Shown: one piece after another, positions 36,201 to 49,840 of the stretch
Numbering within the stretch: the first letter of the stretch is position 1
Layout: every line of letters begins with the position of its first letter
NCBI RefSeq assembly: GCF_051401765.1
Contig: NC_135064.1
Coordinates: forward strand, 20,496,001-20,560,000
Direction: 5' to 3'
Length of the DNA stretch: 64,000 nucleotides
Source of the DNA: Calliopsis andreniformis
Lineage: Eukaryota; Arthropoda; Insecta; Hymenoptera; Andrenidae
Notes under the pieces: model-generated
Told to the model about the DNA's origin: nothing
What the model saw: the letters and a program-made list of their open reading frames with translations, nothing else
Database searches by the model: none
Translations under genes and position numbers: made by a program

Positions 36201-37390
36201 GATCCCGCGAAAATGAACATCCTGGAAAAAAACGATTACTCATTCCCGTCAGTCGCGCGGAGAAAATGCTTAACCACGGCGAAATTAACATATCGTCGGC
36301 TCGTGATTTATTGCACGACAAATGACAAGCGAATTCCGTTCTCCCGGGGAAACCGCGATAATAGGTTTGCAAGAAAATCAGCGTTTTCTTCTGACACCGA
36401 CAAATGCTTGGTCATTGGATTTTCTTATTCTAGCGGTGCTTTAATTTGTCGTTATGTGGTTGTTGATTTGTCTGGGTTATTTATTGTACGTGATACGTAT
36501 GGGATTTGAGATGGTGGCGCGATAAAGTTGGTTTCGTGGAGTCTATGGAATATGAGGGGACTTAATATGTTATGATGGGATACTTTAGGGACAACGATAT
36601 TATCTTCTCAAAAGGAACTAATTCAAATTTTGAGTATATTGAATATGAATATTTAAATGTTTCATTTATTGTTCTGTAGAGTCTTTACATTAATTTGTTT
36701 CAATTTTCTGGATTTTAGTTCCTAGATATCTGGAGTGGCTAATTTGAGATGATGACAGGGAAAGTAGCTTCAGAATCTAAAGGTGGAACTGGTGAGACAG
36801 GGTTTCAGGGACCTTATGGAATTTTTAAGTAAATATCAACTTTTATACGAGTACTGAAGGTCTTTTCCACTATTTTACTAAACTTGAATTCAGTCAAAAT
36901 TCTTTTCTAATTCGTAACACCAAACAAGGCTTTATCACAACCAGCCAAAACCACATTCAGTGGTTAACACCCTCTAAACATCCCTTCAATTTCCCCTCAA
37001 TTTTTCTCCACAGATATCATTGCAATTTACACCCTAGGTAAAGCTCCTTGAATACATATATGTATTAACCTATCTTGAAATTATCTGAAATCAACGATTA
37101 TTGTTTATTATGTCCACATTATTGTACTTTGAAATTATTTAAAAATAATTTTCATGCTCTATCACTAACAATGTTCTGATAAGCTCAAAACACCCTACCA
37201 TGAGCATAAATTGGAATTATCCTCACATTCACATCATGATCTGTCCAATGAGCCATGACTCCCTACCGAGAAAGCACTTACGCAAAAACCCCAACACAAA
37301 CCCAAAAATCCCAAACAGGTCATCAGCAATACCCCGCTAAATCAATCCTAGTAATCGACTAGGAATCGAAGTCGGGTAACTCCCGACGTT
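33248..37390. other. AT-rich DNA with CpG patches, no gene recognised
   Basis: CpG-richer patches are at about 33640-34200, 34780-35170 and 35990-36360. Frames of 90-120 codons over them show no known domain, signal peptide or splice-supported continuation. Confidence 0.5.
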
Positions 37391-38400
37391 GCCTACACTC
37401 CAGCTTCCAGTCCCCAAGTGTGACGTCGCCGATCCTCAAGAACTACGCCAGCGGCATCCACAGAAACAAAGCCAAGGGAAAAGCCGACGCCGTCGAAGCC
37501 CCGACAAAGTGGCCTAAGCACACTTATGCAGAAACGTGCACGCGTGTGCTCTCTGATCAGAAGGTCGAGACAGAGAAAAAGAGACGGGAGGCCAACAGAG
37601 AAGAAGAGAAGCCCGAACGAAGAATGGTACCCAAGGAAAGGCAGAAAATCTGCGGAGACGAAACAAGAGGATCAAACCAAAAAGAGACTCATTGTCAGAA
37701 AAAAAGGCAAGAACCCAAGATGAGGGTGAAGCAGACCATCTGCGAGAGGGGGGGATGGTAGCGAGGCACCGAGTGAAAGAGACGGGGAAAAACGCAGGAA
37801 AAAGAACCAACCTCTCTCTCTCTCTCTCTCTTTCTTTTTCTCTCTCTCTGTCTCTCCCTCTCTGGGACATACGGAAACCACAGTGGCGGAGGGTGGAGGA
37901 AGCAGAGAATAGCAAAGGAGCTCGCCGCGCGAGAGAGGGATATGGTACAGCGAGTGGCGTACATTCTCGCGCACACGCTGCCTCCCCCCTCCCTCCCACA
38001 AGCGTGAACGCCGCGTGCACGTGCAACAGGTCGGCGTGCACGTGTGCGTGTACAAAGTAGGTCCACGAGAGCGGAGAGACGGCGAATGAATATCGCCGTC
38101 CCCTCGCGGTCGGTGCGACCAATCCGCGCGTAGCGCGAGCTGCGTGAAGGCGGAACGCGGCCTCTTCGCGTATATCTGCGTATTTATTATTCAGTTTGCA
38201 AATACGTGGCAAAAATGATCTCTCTCCGCACGGCGGCTGGATGTGCCGGGTCTCCTCCGAACCGGCCCGCACAGCCAGGAGGTGGAGCCAGAAGGTAGGA
38301 GCAGGGCACCAGATATCGCCCGTTAATTTGTTAGAAACGCCACCGGCACGGCCGATTGCGCCGTCCGTGGCTCTCTGCACCTTCGGATGGGATCGGGAGC
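37390..38400. promoter_or_regulatory. CpG- and GA/TC-rich block
   Basis: A purine-rich segment (37520-37790) is followed by a TC run (37811-37862) and a CpG-dense segment (37920-38400). The 309-codon minus-strand frame here is Arg/Ser/Leu-rich, includes a translation of the TC run (Arg-Glu repeats) and has no recognisable domain. CpG density together with GAGA tracts suggests a regulatory element; no gene is supported. Confidence 0.35.
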
Positions 38401-38404
38401 CGAT

Positions 38405-38890
38405 CTTAGAGAGGGTGAGGTGGATTCTAATGGGACCGTGCAACGTGACTAAATGTCCCGAGTCTAGAGACTTTTCGCTAGGGATGCTGGAGTGGGGTGG
38501 TTGGACGCTAATGGAGGATCGTCTGATCGTTTTTTTTTAAGGAGTTACAGGATGGAGTTTAGAGGATACTTGGAAGGCAGTGCCTAATTGAGGGAACTTG
38601 CTAAATGACTAAGTGTCTGGAGTCTAGAGACTTTTCGCTAGGGATGCTGGAGTGGGGTGATTGGATGCTAATGGAAGATCGTTTGAGACTCTTTTAGGAA
38701 GTTAGAGGATGGAGTTTAGAGGAGAGTTGGAGGACGATGTCTATTCAGAGGGACTATGCAATCTGATTGAAGATCTAGAGACTTTTGACTAGGGATGTTG
38801 GAGTGGAGGGTTTGGATGCTAATGGAAGTTACGTGGGGCTTTCTTTAGATGCATGGACTTAGAGAAGAGTGTCTATTTGTGGGTGGTTGA
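38405..38890 (+). repeat. Diverged tandem repeat, ~155-bp unit, about three copies
   Basis: The core AGTCTAGAGACTTTTCGCTA followed by GGGATGCTGGAGTGG recurs at 38461 and 38621, and in diverged form (GATCTAGAGACTTTTGACTA) from about 38772. Spacings are 160 and about 151 bases. The segment between cores (GATGGAGTTTAGAGGA) is also shared. Copies 1 and 2 are the most similar. Confidence 0.85.
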
Positions 38891-38990
38891 AATTTAAAAA
38901 GGAAGAATATAAGTGAGTTTCAGACATACAGTGGTGTGTGTTTGACTTGCTAGATGTGTAATCTTATTTAAAAGGGTGTAGCTATAGTAT

Positions 38991-39080
38991 CTACTCTGCT
39001 GATGAGAAATCTCCTGGCAGGAATTGGTAGGATGCAAGTCTAATTGATCCCAGGAGATTTCCTGTCAGCGAAGTGCAGTA
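38991..39080. repeat. Inverted repeat copy D, possibly related foldback
   Basis: The left arm CTGATGAGAAATCTCCTGG and the right arm (reverse complement CTGACAGGAAATCTCCTGG) pair at 17 of 19 positions around a loop of about 33 bases. Outer bases TACTCTGC and TACTGCAC extend the symmetry weakly. The ATGAGAAATCTCCTGG core resembles the ATGAGAAGTCCCCTGG arm of the other copies. Confidence 0.6.
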
Positions 39081-42000
39081 CGTTTCGTTGCTATTACACG
39101 TATACGACGAGTATACTCGTCATAACAAAAGATTGTCATTTCTTCAAGATTTTCTTGCTGAAAAGAGCTTGAGTTCGAACAGTTTTCAATCAATTTGGTT
39201 TACATGACGACTATAAACTATGAAGACGAAGAAATTATGAAGAAATTGCCTTTGTTTCATGACGAGTATACTCGAAGCAAGAAAAAATTGCTAAATTCGA
39301 TAAAAAAATCGCATAATACTTCAGAGACGTCATAATCAGTTTTAGCTGAGCTGTGCACTATCATAAAATGCAAAACCAATAATGCACTTTATATCTGTGA
39401 TTACGTAGTCACAAAGTGCTTACTTTAAAATTTGAAAACTTGTGGCTACGAGTATACTACTGTACGTTGCTACCAAGTTGGCACTCGGAATGGCACACTG
39501 CATTTTGTTCTTCCGCAGGTATTGTCTCGGCGTTACGCGACAAAGCTTCGAAGGATCTTCCCTACGAACTTCGAAGCGGTTCCGATAAAGACATCAATGC
39601 GGATTTTTTTAAAAGCCTTATCCAATACAATGGAGAGTAAGGCTCCGATAGTCCGACAACAACGGGCCACGAGCAGTAGCGGATTATTCCACGACTCCGA
39701 AGTACAGAACAACGCTCTTTGTAAACGGTTTCAGGCGTACGCTGCATTCGAATGCACTCGATATTCTGTTTGTTATTGCTGTGAAATCGATGCTCTGATG
39801 ATTCGTATCGTTCTATAAATTAGTCACTGAGAAGAATATAAATTCTTATTATGGGTAATAGTTCTTTAACGAAATTATGGCAAATCTTTTACTTGCGAGT
39901 CTTCTGTTAGGTGAAGGAGGTAACGATTAATATTGTGTCTTGGATGGAGTGATGAACTAAAATCTTCAATTATTGAAAAGTAGAGTAGAAGTGAGTTTAG
40001 ATATCGCTGATGAAGATTTTATCTATTTCATAATTGTACCAATTTTAATTCAATTTTAATTTCCAACATGTTTGCTGTCCACCAAAAAAGGCACTGTTTT
40101 ACTCTTACATTTATAAAAACGATACAAGTTTTAGAAAACTGTTAAAATCTTCGAATGACAAAAGTAAAGACTGTATTCCATCATCGTCAAGGTCTACACA
40201 CACATTTTGTTTCATTAGGAATTCAGTAAGAATCTAATTGAAGTATCGTCAGAAATCATCGCTCAAGTTGCCTTGACCCACATCTGTGTCATAGGACTGT
40301 GAACTTGTTAATCTTTTTACACAGATAGAATCGTTAAAAAATTCCTTTCGAATTAACAACCTGCTGCCGAGTCGATATTTTCAATCGAGCCGAGTCATAT
40401 GACAAACCGTCAAAGACTGTAGATCTCGAGATGGAAAATGGTCGCGTACTAGGCACGCTTCGTTGAAATGACTCCCTCGCGCGAATTTTTTCATGAACGT
40501 TACCGAACACAACGTATTCTGACATTGTCCGTTAAACGCGGTGTGTCTAGTACACTGGCATTGTATTCCAACGTAATAGATTCACGATCGGTAGATAATC
40601 AAACGAACTGTAAAAAGCAGTCGGTTATATTCTTTGCACGAACTCGAGGCTGATAAAGCACAGCGAAGTGATTCATTTCCCTAATATGTCTACGCGTCGA
40701 ATGACAATTGGGGAATGCTGTCTACGTCTTTTCTATTTCTAGAGAGCACTGAGAAACGTTCACTGATATCCCCTACTTAATCTATAGTTTGTAACAAAAA
40801 TCTATAGTCGAGTTTTTACTTGATTTGATTCTGTATTCCAGGTCCCCATTTTTTAAAATTCAAATTTTTTTTGAATCCATACTATTCGAGTTACATACGC
40901 GATTCTACCAAGTACTTTTTATTTACTATATTGGAGTTACTTTATCTAGAAACAAAATATAATGGTATAAGTATTACTTAAAGAGTCTGTAATATTAAGT
41001 TTCTAATTTTAACATAAAGGTATCCTTGTAAAGTGGAGTTCCAATCTTCATGAATGAAAATTCGTTTTATAGGACCCTTCAGCTACCAATAAAATAGATA
41101 TAAGGATTAGTATCACATATTGCCTAACATACTAAACAAGTATACATGTAATATAGCCCAAGCATATGAATAATAGCATTATTATAGCACCACACATGTG
41201 GTAATTAAAAATCATGAAATACGTTGTTCTAATGATACCTCTTGCATCAAGCCTCATCCACCTCCAACCACAGGAAGAAATTTCCTCTTTAAATTCGTTC
41301 CCGCAGAGAAAGTCGGGGTTACGTCGGGACACGTTGAACCGTAAAAAGAGGACTGTCGTTGCTAGTGCAAAACACCGTATCGGTGGTTTTCTTCGGCCGC
41401 GTGCATTTGCTCGTCGTGGTCATTTACACCTCCTTCGCGTGTTCCTTGCACGCCATAACATTTCCGCGCGCCACGATATCATCTCCTTTCTTCTGTTCGC
41501 CTTGCACGTTTCTTTGAAGTTCGCCCTGCTACTTCCTGATCTTAAATACTTAAGGAAATGGCGATTTGATCGTGTCGGCGAGGTTCCTCCTTCCCGCAAA
41601 CCGTTCGCGAAACCGCCGACTCTATCAGATAAAACGCGAACGCGATCTTCGTGCATGTCGAAGATACTTATCGTAATTGAAGGAACCTATTACGATTGGC
41701 CCCTCACGCTTCTTCGGCTAGCGAGGGGCCAAACTGCTGGAGCCAGTGACGTGGTCCATCACTGGTCAGACGTGCCCCGAATTTACGCGGAATTACACTG
41801 GCGTGCCATATGAGGGGGTTTTTAATCGATCGATGGGGTTTCTCGTTGGTATTGGATTGAGTAGTAAAATGTAATTGATGAGCTGAAGAACAGTGGGAAA
41901 TTAAGTTAGTCTCAAATAGTCTCAGTACTATAGGTACATAAAATGTATGGAAAATCTTCTGCTATAAATATCAATTCTACCATGTAGATCATAATTATGG

Positions 42001-43920
42001 TATGAACTCAAACTTTCTGAAAGTATGACTTATGTAGTCTTTCCTTATAGTCACAGTAATTATGGATATTAGGAAAATATCTTTGCTCGTCATATTTGCA
42101 GTAAAATATTAATCTACTCTTTCATTTTATAGTTTCACTGTTATCGTAAGTCCTCCCTGACAGACTGAATGTCCTCTCACAGTTTTCTTCACTCTATTTC
42201 CTTTCAAAAACACACGGTTCAAAGTTCATGGCGTTTTATGCCCTATTTCTTCGCAGCTTGAATCTTCAAAGCGGAACGCCACCTCTCTCTGAAGTGAAAC
42301 AATGACAAACTAGAATCTTCGCAGCTCTTTAAACGTCACAGCTAAGGAGACAAGTTGTCACTTATTTAGAAGAAGTTTCACACTTTGCCTGACTTGCTTT
42401 TCTCAACTTTGAACTTTGAAAAAGACTCGCAAGAAGAATCTGAAGAATTCTTGAGAAATTGCCTTGATTAAAGTGAAGTCAGTGATAAAGCAGTAGATTA
42501 ATAACAGCTTCCTTGGAAATTAGAGTCATTATGTAAGGTCTGATGGAGGTTCTGGCAAATGTAGCGTGGCAGACATGTTAAAGGTGACGGTTCTCCTCGA
42601 GAACCCCTTTTTCCTTGACACGTTGAGCACCCAGCCGAGCCTCTTCCGGTTGCGGAAACGATGCAGGCAGATTTTCCAAGTAAATTATCTATATACCTGC
42701 TTGTGAAAGTAGTCTGAGTCTTTGCCCTCTTCGAACTTTCATCATCCAGATATCAATCATTCTTATTCTTTCGGTCATCATCATCGCCATCAGCTTGTTG
42801 CGCCTGTTTCATCCTCATCATCGACGACCTCTTCGATTCCTTATCGAGACTTTCATCGCTCTCTTAATTCCTTCATTATTCTTCTACAGTTGCTTTCAAC
42901 ATCATGTCACAGCCTTTGTCATCTTCGTTTACTTTTTCTCCTTGTTGATTTTTTATTATGTAACACAACTTTTTAGTTATGTGACCCTTCATAAGTTTAT
43001 TTGATGAAAATTTGATATACTGCAGGTGATAGATTTATGTTGAATTAGGTGAATGCTTTATTAGAAAAGAATGGAAATTATTTCTCTTTATACGTTATTC
43101 AAATGTTATCGTAGGTAAGTATACATTATAAAGAAAATAAATAAAGGGAGATTGTGATAGTGGTTATAATAGTGTTGATTACCTCATTAGCGTGGAGTGA
43201 CCAGGTTTATTACTACTAAAAAGAAGATTAAAATTCACTTTGGAATACCTGATGAATAATTGATAAAATACAGTCATGAATAGCTTTTCATGTGTTAGTG
43301 ATGGTAAGGAGCACCATAAACGTGTTAAGAACTTCATGAAATTGATGGAAATAGAAACATTACCAGGATTTACTAGACAAATATTCTTTGCTGTATTACT
43401 CATGCTGTATTACTCATCATTCTTAAGAACTATTAACGTACAGCCGTAGTCAGAATACACAAAATTTTATAAATACTATTATGCACAACAAATTTTTTAA
43501 CCCATTTTTAATATCTTAAACTTCAAAACTCAAATAGACATATACAGATGAATACACCTTTTAATTCAGATTGCTAGAGATTGCAACCAGAAATCCAAAA
43601 CTTTAACGAAATATTTATTCCAGTCATTCTGTACCAAACAGAAAATACTATCACAAAATGGTATATATATTCAATCACTGGGAATATTATACCTCGAACG
43701 TCTGCGTATTAGGTCATTTACCTTATTTATTCCCTTAACCCAAGTCTAAAAAATTAGTAAAACAAGTAGAATCAGCTTGAAACGTACTACAAACACCTCA
43801 GAAAATATCACCTCTCTCCACAGTCCCCAAACACCACATTTTCCCCATTTCCCAACAGACTCTCATCCCCCCTCACCTCCCCATCAATTTCCCCATCGTC
43901 CTCCCCACAAACCTCCTCTA
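39081..43920. other. Mostly AT-rich DNA with CpG patches, no gene recognised
   Basis: Patches with more CpG lie at 39520-39800, 40340-40640 and 41240-41815. The last holds a 199-codon ATG-initiated plus-strand frame (41214-41813) with a hydrophobic start but no recognisable domain. Another short frame follows a good acceptor-like sequence at 39505-39520. Neither is called as a gene. Confidence 0.45.
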
Positions 43921-44780
43921 ATTTTCCATTTTCACGCACGCTGTAGCTCATCGCGAAGCCCCATCAGCCGTCGTATTAAAGCAATCCTATCTGTATCTAA
44001 TTTCTTCGTTCTTCCAGTCATCAGCGCGATCGCAGCGATCGCAGGAATCGCAGCGCTCCCGTTGGCTGGCGGCCTCGCCGAAACGGGTCCCAACGTCGTT
44101 CCACGTCGGCCGTGTGCCCTCCTCGCTAGGAAATAAGAAATTTTCTTGAGAGATGCGAGCCTCTGCGAGGGAGGAGGCCTAGCCAAGCGAACATAGTTAA
44201 TTTAGATTGTATCGCGTGAGAAGCAGGAAATGACGAAATATCCTGAGTGCTGACTTATACATGCCGCTGGTATCGTGTGTGCCTGGGCTCGTTCCTCGGC
44301 GGTGCGCTGCTCCTCGGCTCCTCGATTCCTCCGCGACCTCAGCCCCTCCGACCGCTGACACGCAAGGATCATACTCTTCTTCTTCTTCTCTTTTTTTTTT
44401 TCCCCCTCCCTCTATCCACGCTACCCGTTGCATCTATTTTTACGTTTTTCGCGATGCTTCCGCTCTAACCGTGAGAATTTTCGTGTCCCCTGGAAATCGT
44501 AACCTTCTTTCGTTTCTTGCCGCCTTCTCTCGCCTTTTTTTTTTGTTTCTTTTTCCGTTCGGGAATCGGACCAGGCAGATGGTAGATAAGGTATTTTGCG
44601 GGCTAACTCGCTGGAAACGGTTCGCGAGAAACCGTACGAGTTTTATGGCGCCTCCGCCTCTTGGGATTCTACGCCGCGGTGTCGCTTCAGTGATCTCTGG
44701 CTCGTTTCGACGGGCAACCAGGATGAATATTGAAATGGGCGGCGGGCTTGCGAGCGTTTTCGCCCAGCTGAGAGCCGGAT
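43921..44780. promoter_or_regulatory. CpG-rich block with TTC/T-rich stretch
   Basis: The CpG-dense DNA is interrupted by pyrimidine-rich sequence (TTCTTCTTC and T/C runs near 44370-44415). Frames on both strands are low complexity. It may be a regulatory element. Confidence 0.3.
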
Positions 44781-45352
44781 GTGACGTTTGAATTATTTTG
44801 TCACAGACGATTGGCCGCGGGGAGGCTAATGAGGGCCTGGGGCCTGAGGAGGGTGTTATTGGTTTGGAACAGGTACGTAGAGATGTAGCTGCTCAGGTTT
44901 GTGCATTGGAATTAGTGAGTGGTCTGTGGTACTGCTTCGAGAAGTTTGAGTTCAGTGGGTATTGTACTGGGTTTAGTTCTTGGGATTGGGTTTTGGTCTT
45001 TAATTCTGTTTATCTAGCTTTTTAATTTATTGCTACTATTACTCGTGTCCTACTAGTGCTACTATACTGCTTATTTTAAAAATAATTGTTTGAAATGGTA
45101 TTCTAGTTTTTTAGATAATTTTTTAGATATTTAAGATAAAACCACAATAGGTGCTATATGTAGATACAGAATATTTAAAAATTATAAATAATGTAAGAAG
45201 AGCATGTGACTTAATGTTCATATAGGTAATATTTTATTAACTCCTATAAAAGAGCTAAAATGTTATTCCGTAATCACTGTATGCAGGTAACCCTAGATAA
45301 CTATAAAAAATAAATAATACACTTTAGTCATATAATAGTCTACAAAAGGTCA

Positions 45353-45528
45353 TATACAGGGTGGTCCACTTAAGTAAGGTCACCTAAATATCTCTTCTTC
45401 AAATTGTGACGATACCAATATACTGCAAGGAATATTTGTTTTCGAAGCCTCAAATAAAATATTTTTTATATCATGAAAATTGGAGTAGATATGTTAGGTT
45501 GCCTTATTTAAGTGAACTATCCTGTATA
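45353..45528. mobile_element. 168-bp MITE with CAGGGTGGTCCACTTAAG ends
   Basis: The element (45357-45524) begins CAGGGTGGTCCACTTAAGTA. Its reverse-complemented end is CAGGATAGTTCACTTAAATA. The inverted ends run about 31 bases with about six differences. TATA flanks both sides (45353-45356 and 45525-45528), consistent with duplication of a TA or TATA target. No coding capacity. The superfamily is unproven; TA targets suggest Tc1/mariner-like. Confidence 0.75.
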
Positions 45529-48500
45529 ATTACGTGACTCCTCCCCATCTTAAATAAATATCACGACCAAGACCAGAAAATATAATTGTAAATCAAATGA
45601 CACACTGTAGTGCTTATAGTATTCAAGTGAGTCGCGTTATGTAATATCCATTTTCCCGCTGCATAGTTAACTTCTCTCCCGTTACGTGAAAATGTTCACG
45701 ATGGCGTATCTATAAAGAAGGGCGTTTAAAATGATATCGCTCTCGTAGGTCGTAGATGCGCGATTACGCGCTTATAAATTAACAGACACGACGTAAAGAT
45801 GTAGATATAGGAGTTAATGCGAGACATAAAACTGGGTATTCTTCGTTCCACTCCCATGAAGCTTGGTCACCTGAAGAGTTACTATGCCCAATTAACCCTT
45901 TGAGAACCGTACGCTTCCCGGGCATTGCCACTTCCGACGTTGCAATAGTTTTCGTCGTGTAATTTTTTCGAGTTCGCCAACTAGTTCGCCTCAGTTCACT
46001 GTTTTCCAACTGTTTTCCTTACTGAGAACTTGTACCATCATCCGTAAACAACTCGAACATTCAATTTCCATAAAAAAAACACTTTTACAAGTACCTAGTA
46101 GACATTCAAATACTTAATAGAAATCTAATACTGTAGATATGAAAATAATACATGTGTAAAATAAGTGAGTCTTGCATCAATTTCATATCTATATTTATAA
46201 AATAAATTAGGTATTCTTATTCTTTAGAATGTTTTTTTCTTTCTAAAGTAAAATGGTGGAAAAGTACGTTTAGTTTAAGCTAATTTTTCGCACAGTTACT
46301 TAGATATTAGGCACAATAACCTTTTCTTAAAATTTCTTCTACTACGCGAGTTTATCAGATACCTAGCCACTTATTAACTCGTCTATTCACATTTTTTTCA
46401 ATTCTAGGAAAATAATTCTATAAATATTCATCTCATCAATTTTCGCTGCTTTTTATCTAACAACGTTAATCAATGGCCTCTGTAAAATTCCTCAAATTAT
46501 ATCGCACCGTGCTGAAATTCAGTTTATCTGCCACAGATTATGTACGTCGATAATTAGAAATTCTAATAAGTTATCCTAGCGAACGCTATTCGCTAATTGC
46601 TGGCGTGAAACCGCGTCTACTGAATAAAGAATATTATCCTCACCATTCCCGCTGTTACGATCAAGCCACGAATGAATTTAAAGGGCAAGGAACATCCGTC
46701 CAACTACGATTCGAATCGATCGAGAGTCGCCGATGCTAATACAGAACTCAATTTTCGCACGATCTTATCGTCGAAGGATGTTTCGAAATTTCGAAATTCA
46801 AATTTTTCTCTTGTGATTAGGCTGCTGATATTTATACAAATTTCTATTTTTTATTATTTCTTTTATTTCGTTTTATTTTTATTATTTTATTTATTTCTAT
46901 TTTCTATTTTATTATATTTGTAAATAACATTAAGTTAAACAATTATGAACGATAACAATACTATAAATTGTAATAGCTAATTAGAAGAAAGAGAACACTG
47001 TGAAAAAAATAGAAAAATTAATTAAAAATAATTCTTTTTCAGGTTGAAGTCACTCTTAAAGAGAGCTCTATCACTTTAGTGAATTTAACGTGGCAGTCCT
47101 AGCGTTAAAAACTCGTTTCACCCTTGAAGTATTATAAATCGTGTTTCTTCTTCATTATTTCCTACATTTTTTTTCATATTACATAGATTCTGTATTTTTC
47201 TGCATATTGAAATTTCTCATAAATACAGAGATATTCTCAGTAATCTTATAGTAGTCAAGCGAGGTGTAAAAAAATCTGTTTCCACTGACTGGTCGTTCCC
47301 AACGGTTGCATCCTTGTGACAGTTTAACGTTTTACAAACCACTTTGCATTCATTATGCGGTTACGTGTTATTAACTTGCCGATAATTTTTCTAATTCCGC
47401 GATTAAATCTCGCTGTATAAAATTGTCTTAATAACGCGTGTGGAGTGGTTCGTTGAGATTCAGCACGGACAGAAACGTTAGAGAAAGAAGGAAACGAAGA
47501 GGAGACGAGGGAACAGCTCTCGAATCCTTCACCTGTGACCCCAGGGAGCTCGCAATGTGTGACTATCGGCCCCTTGCAAATTGAAAAAGTAGGAAACGCC
47601 TGGGTTGTGTTCCATATCACTGACAATTTTTTTCTTTTCTTTTTTTTTTTCTTGATTTAAGGAATTATGTTGAACGTTCTGCGTGAGGGAAACACATTTA
47701 TCTACTGTATATGCCATGTATTTTGTCGGATCGTGATGTGTTCGAAAATGTGATAAATTTCAAAATCAAAACTGAAACAGAACTGAAAGTTACTATAAAA
47801 TTTCCAAGAATTTTCATCTAAAGTTGTCAATATACCTAATTTTATATACCCTTACGAGTGAGTTTATTGTAATTTAAATTTTGAATACTTTTTCTCTAGT
47901 ACCATGCATCTCCTGTCAATGGAAAGTAAAATTCTACTACATTTTATATTTTAAATATTCAAAATTACAAATAATATAACTTTGAGTTAAAGCGTTATGG
48001 ATTTTACTTAGAGTCGCCAATACATTATCGCGAGTAAATTTGAATTTGAATTCTTTGAATTTAAAATTTTTATATAAAGTTCAGTACTGCTCTATTAATT
48101 TCTCACAGCCGCAGAATATTCAAATTTTTGGTCATTGGTACATTCATAATTCGCTCGAAATCATCAAGTAGGAAATAATGACCGTACCCTGCGCATCGTT
48201 CAATTCCCCCCTGCGCATGAATCTTAAAAACCCCATTGTATACCTTGCGCATAATCGGATGTCTTTCCCTGAGAAGTCAGTGAACAACGGAAAATTTACA
48301 ATCTCAGTTGAAAAGCAGTTATAAGGAGCTCGTAGCCCGTGAGCATCGATAATATTCCAGAAGCTCATTAGCGATCCAGGAACGTCTCTACCCCCCTTCC
48401 AGCGAGTAATTATCTGTTACAACGTTAGTTGGAGTCGTACGTACGGCGTATAACAGCAGATCAGCGCAACGATTAAGCTCAAAAATAGTTCATGGGAACC

Positions 48501-49840
48501 CAGGTAAGCTAATCTCCATTGCATTAGTGTTGTTCCATACTGTATAAAATGCTTTCCAAGGAGGAAGCACCTGCACGCATCTCTGCCGCTCGCGGGGTCA
48601 TCACTTTCGAAAGCCACCGGGTACCTTGCTGCTCGGTACCAATTGAATCGCGTTATTCTAATTGCTATCTGACCCACAAATCACCAAGGTCTACAGTTAC
48701 GGCTGAGGAAAGTACCAGGTGGCCTCGGGCCTAAAGGTATTCGTGATAAATAATTGTAAATCGATGTTACATTTGAGGATCCATTGATATCTAAAATTCG
48801 AATCTTCTGGATATTTTTTTAAGTAATAATTTTTTTAATAGTAGGTTGATTTGGTTTCTAGTTGTTCAATGTTTCAAGGGGGACTGAAGATAGTAATTAT
48901 ATTTGTAAATAGTGAGTGGTTGAACAGAGATATCTACTTACTTTAATTAGATGATGTGATTGTTAAAGTAGAATTTAATTACTGAAGATTTAGTTATTGT
49001 TATCACAAGTTGGGGAAAGTTATAAAGAGCGGATAAATTTACATAATACTTTCTAGAAATCTCTGGTGTTAGAAGTGTTTCATATTTATAAATGGAATAT
49101 GTTAGACTAATCATTTAGTTATTGTTCACTTTTCTTTTAATTTCAGAAAGGAAAGTCAGTTTTATCAGTCTCATTGGCGTTTTGTGGAAACGGTGATGAA
49201 TATCTTTTCTTCAATTGAGAAATTCTAATGTCCTAATGTACTGTAATGTCCTATTTGTACTGTAGACTAAACATTCGCTATTTCTTGCTCTAATTATCTG
49301 CAAAATACTGAAAATAAGAATCCTAAACATAATACAGTTTTTCACTGCAAGGTAATACATCAAGGAAGCTACCAGTACCCCCTCACATAAATTTGATTTT
49401 TAAACACTCATACTGTGAAGATACTAATACTTTAAAAAAGACCTAAACTTTAATAACAACTGGAACAAGATTTAAATCGCTCACTAATTAGACTCATATC
49501 ACTATCTCCCATCGAAACGCATCCCCTTCTTCACAGACACTTTATCACCGATCGGGGAACTAATTTTCATCAAAAGGTCACGCGTAGCTCAATTCACCAG
49601 AACTCTAACACCAGCATAAATCAGCTGACGATTAAGGTTGTCGACCATTTAACAGCACAGCATATGAATCACACCAAACGTCAATATATGTATTATACGT
49701 AGATACTTAGGTAAGTGCTTAATTCAAGCGCAGATACGTCCACCTATCCATAAATCTAAAACCTATCCGACGTATCTAAAAGAACTTTCTCATTTAAAAA
49801 TAATGGTTTAAGAAGATACAAGTCCACGAAGCAATAAAGT
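45529..49840. other. AT-rich DNA, no gene recognised
   Basis: There are modest CpG patches near 45640-45980, 47280-47560 and 48160-48720, and a T-rich ATTT/TATTT tract at about 46845-46920. No recognisable coding exon or RNA gene was seen. Confidence 0.5.

Noticed and set aside
37514..38443. 309-codon minus-strand frame
   Set aside because: It includes a direct translation of the TC/GA run, is Arg/Ser/Leu-rich, has four other long frames over the same DNA and no recognisable domain. It is best explained by CpG- and GA-rich composition.
44461..44505. GTGTCCCCTGGAAA as a further foldback copy
   Set aside because: Only a 14-base match on one side, with no pairing arm nearby. Treated as chance.
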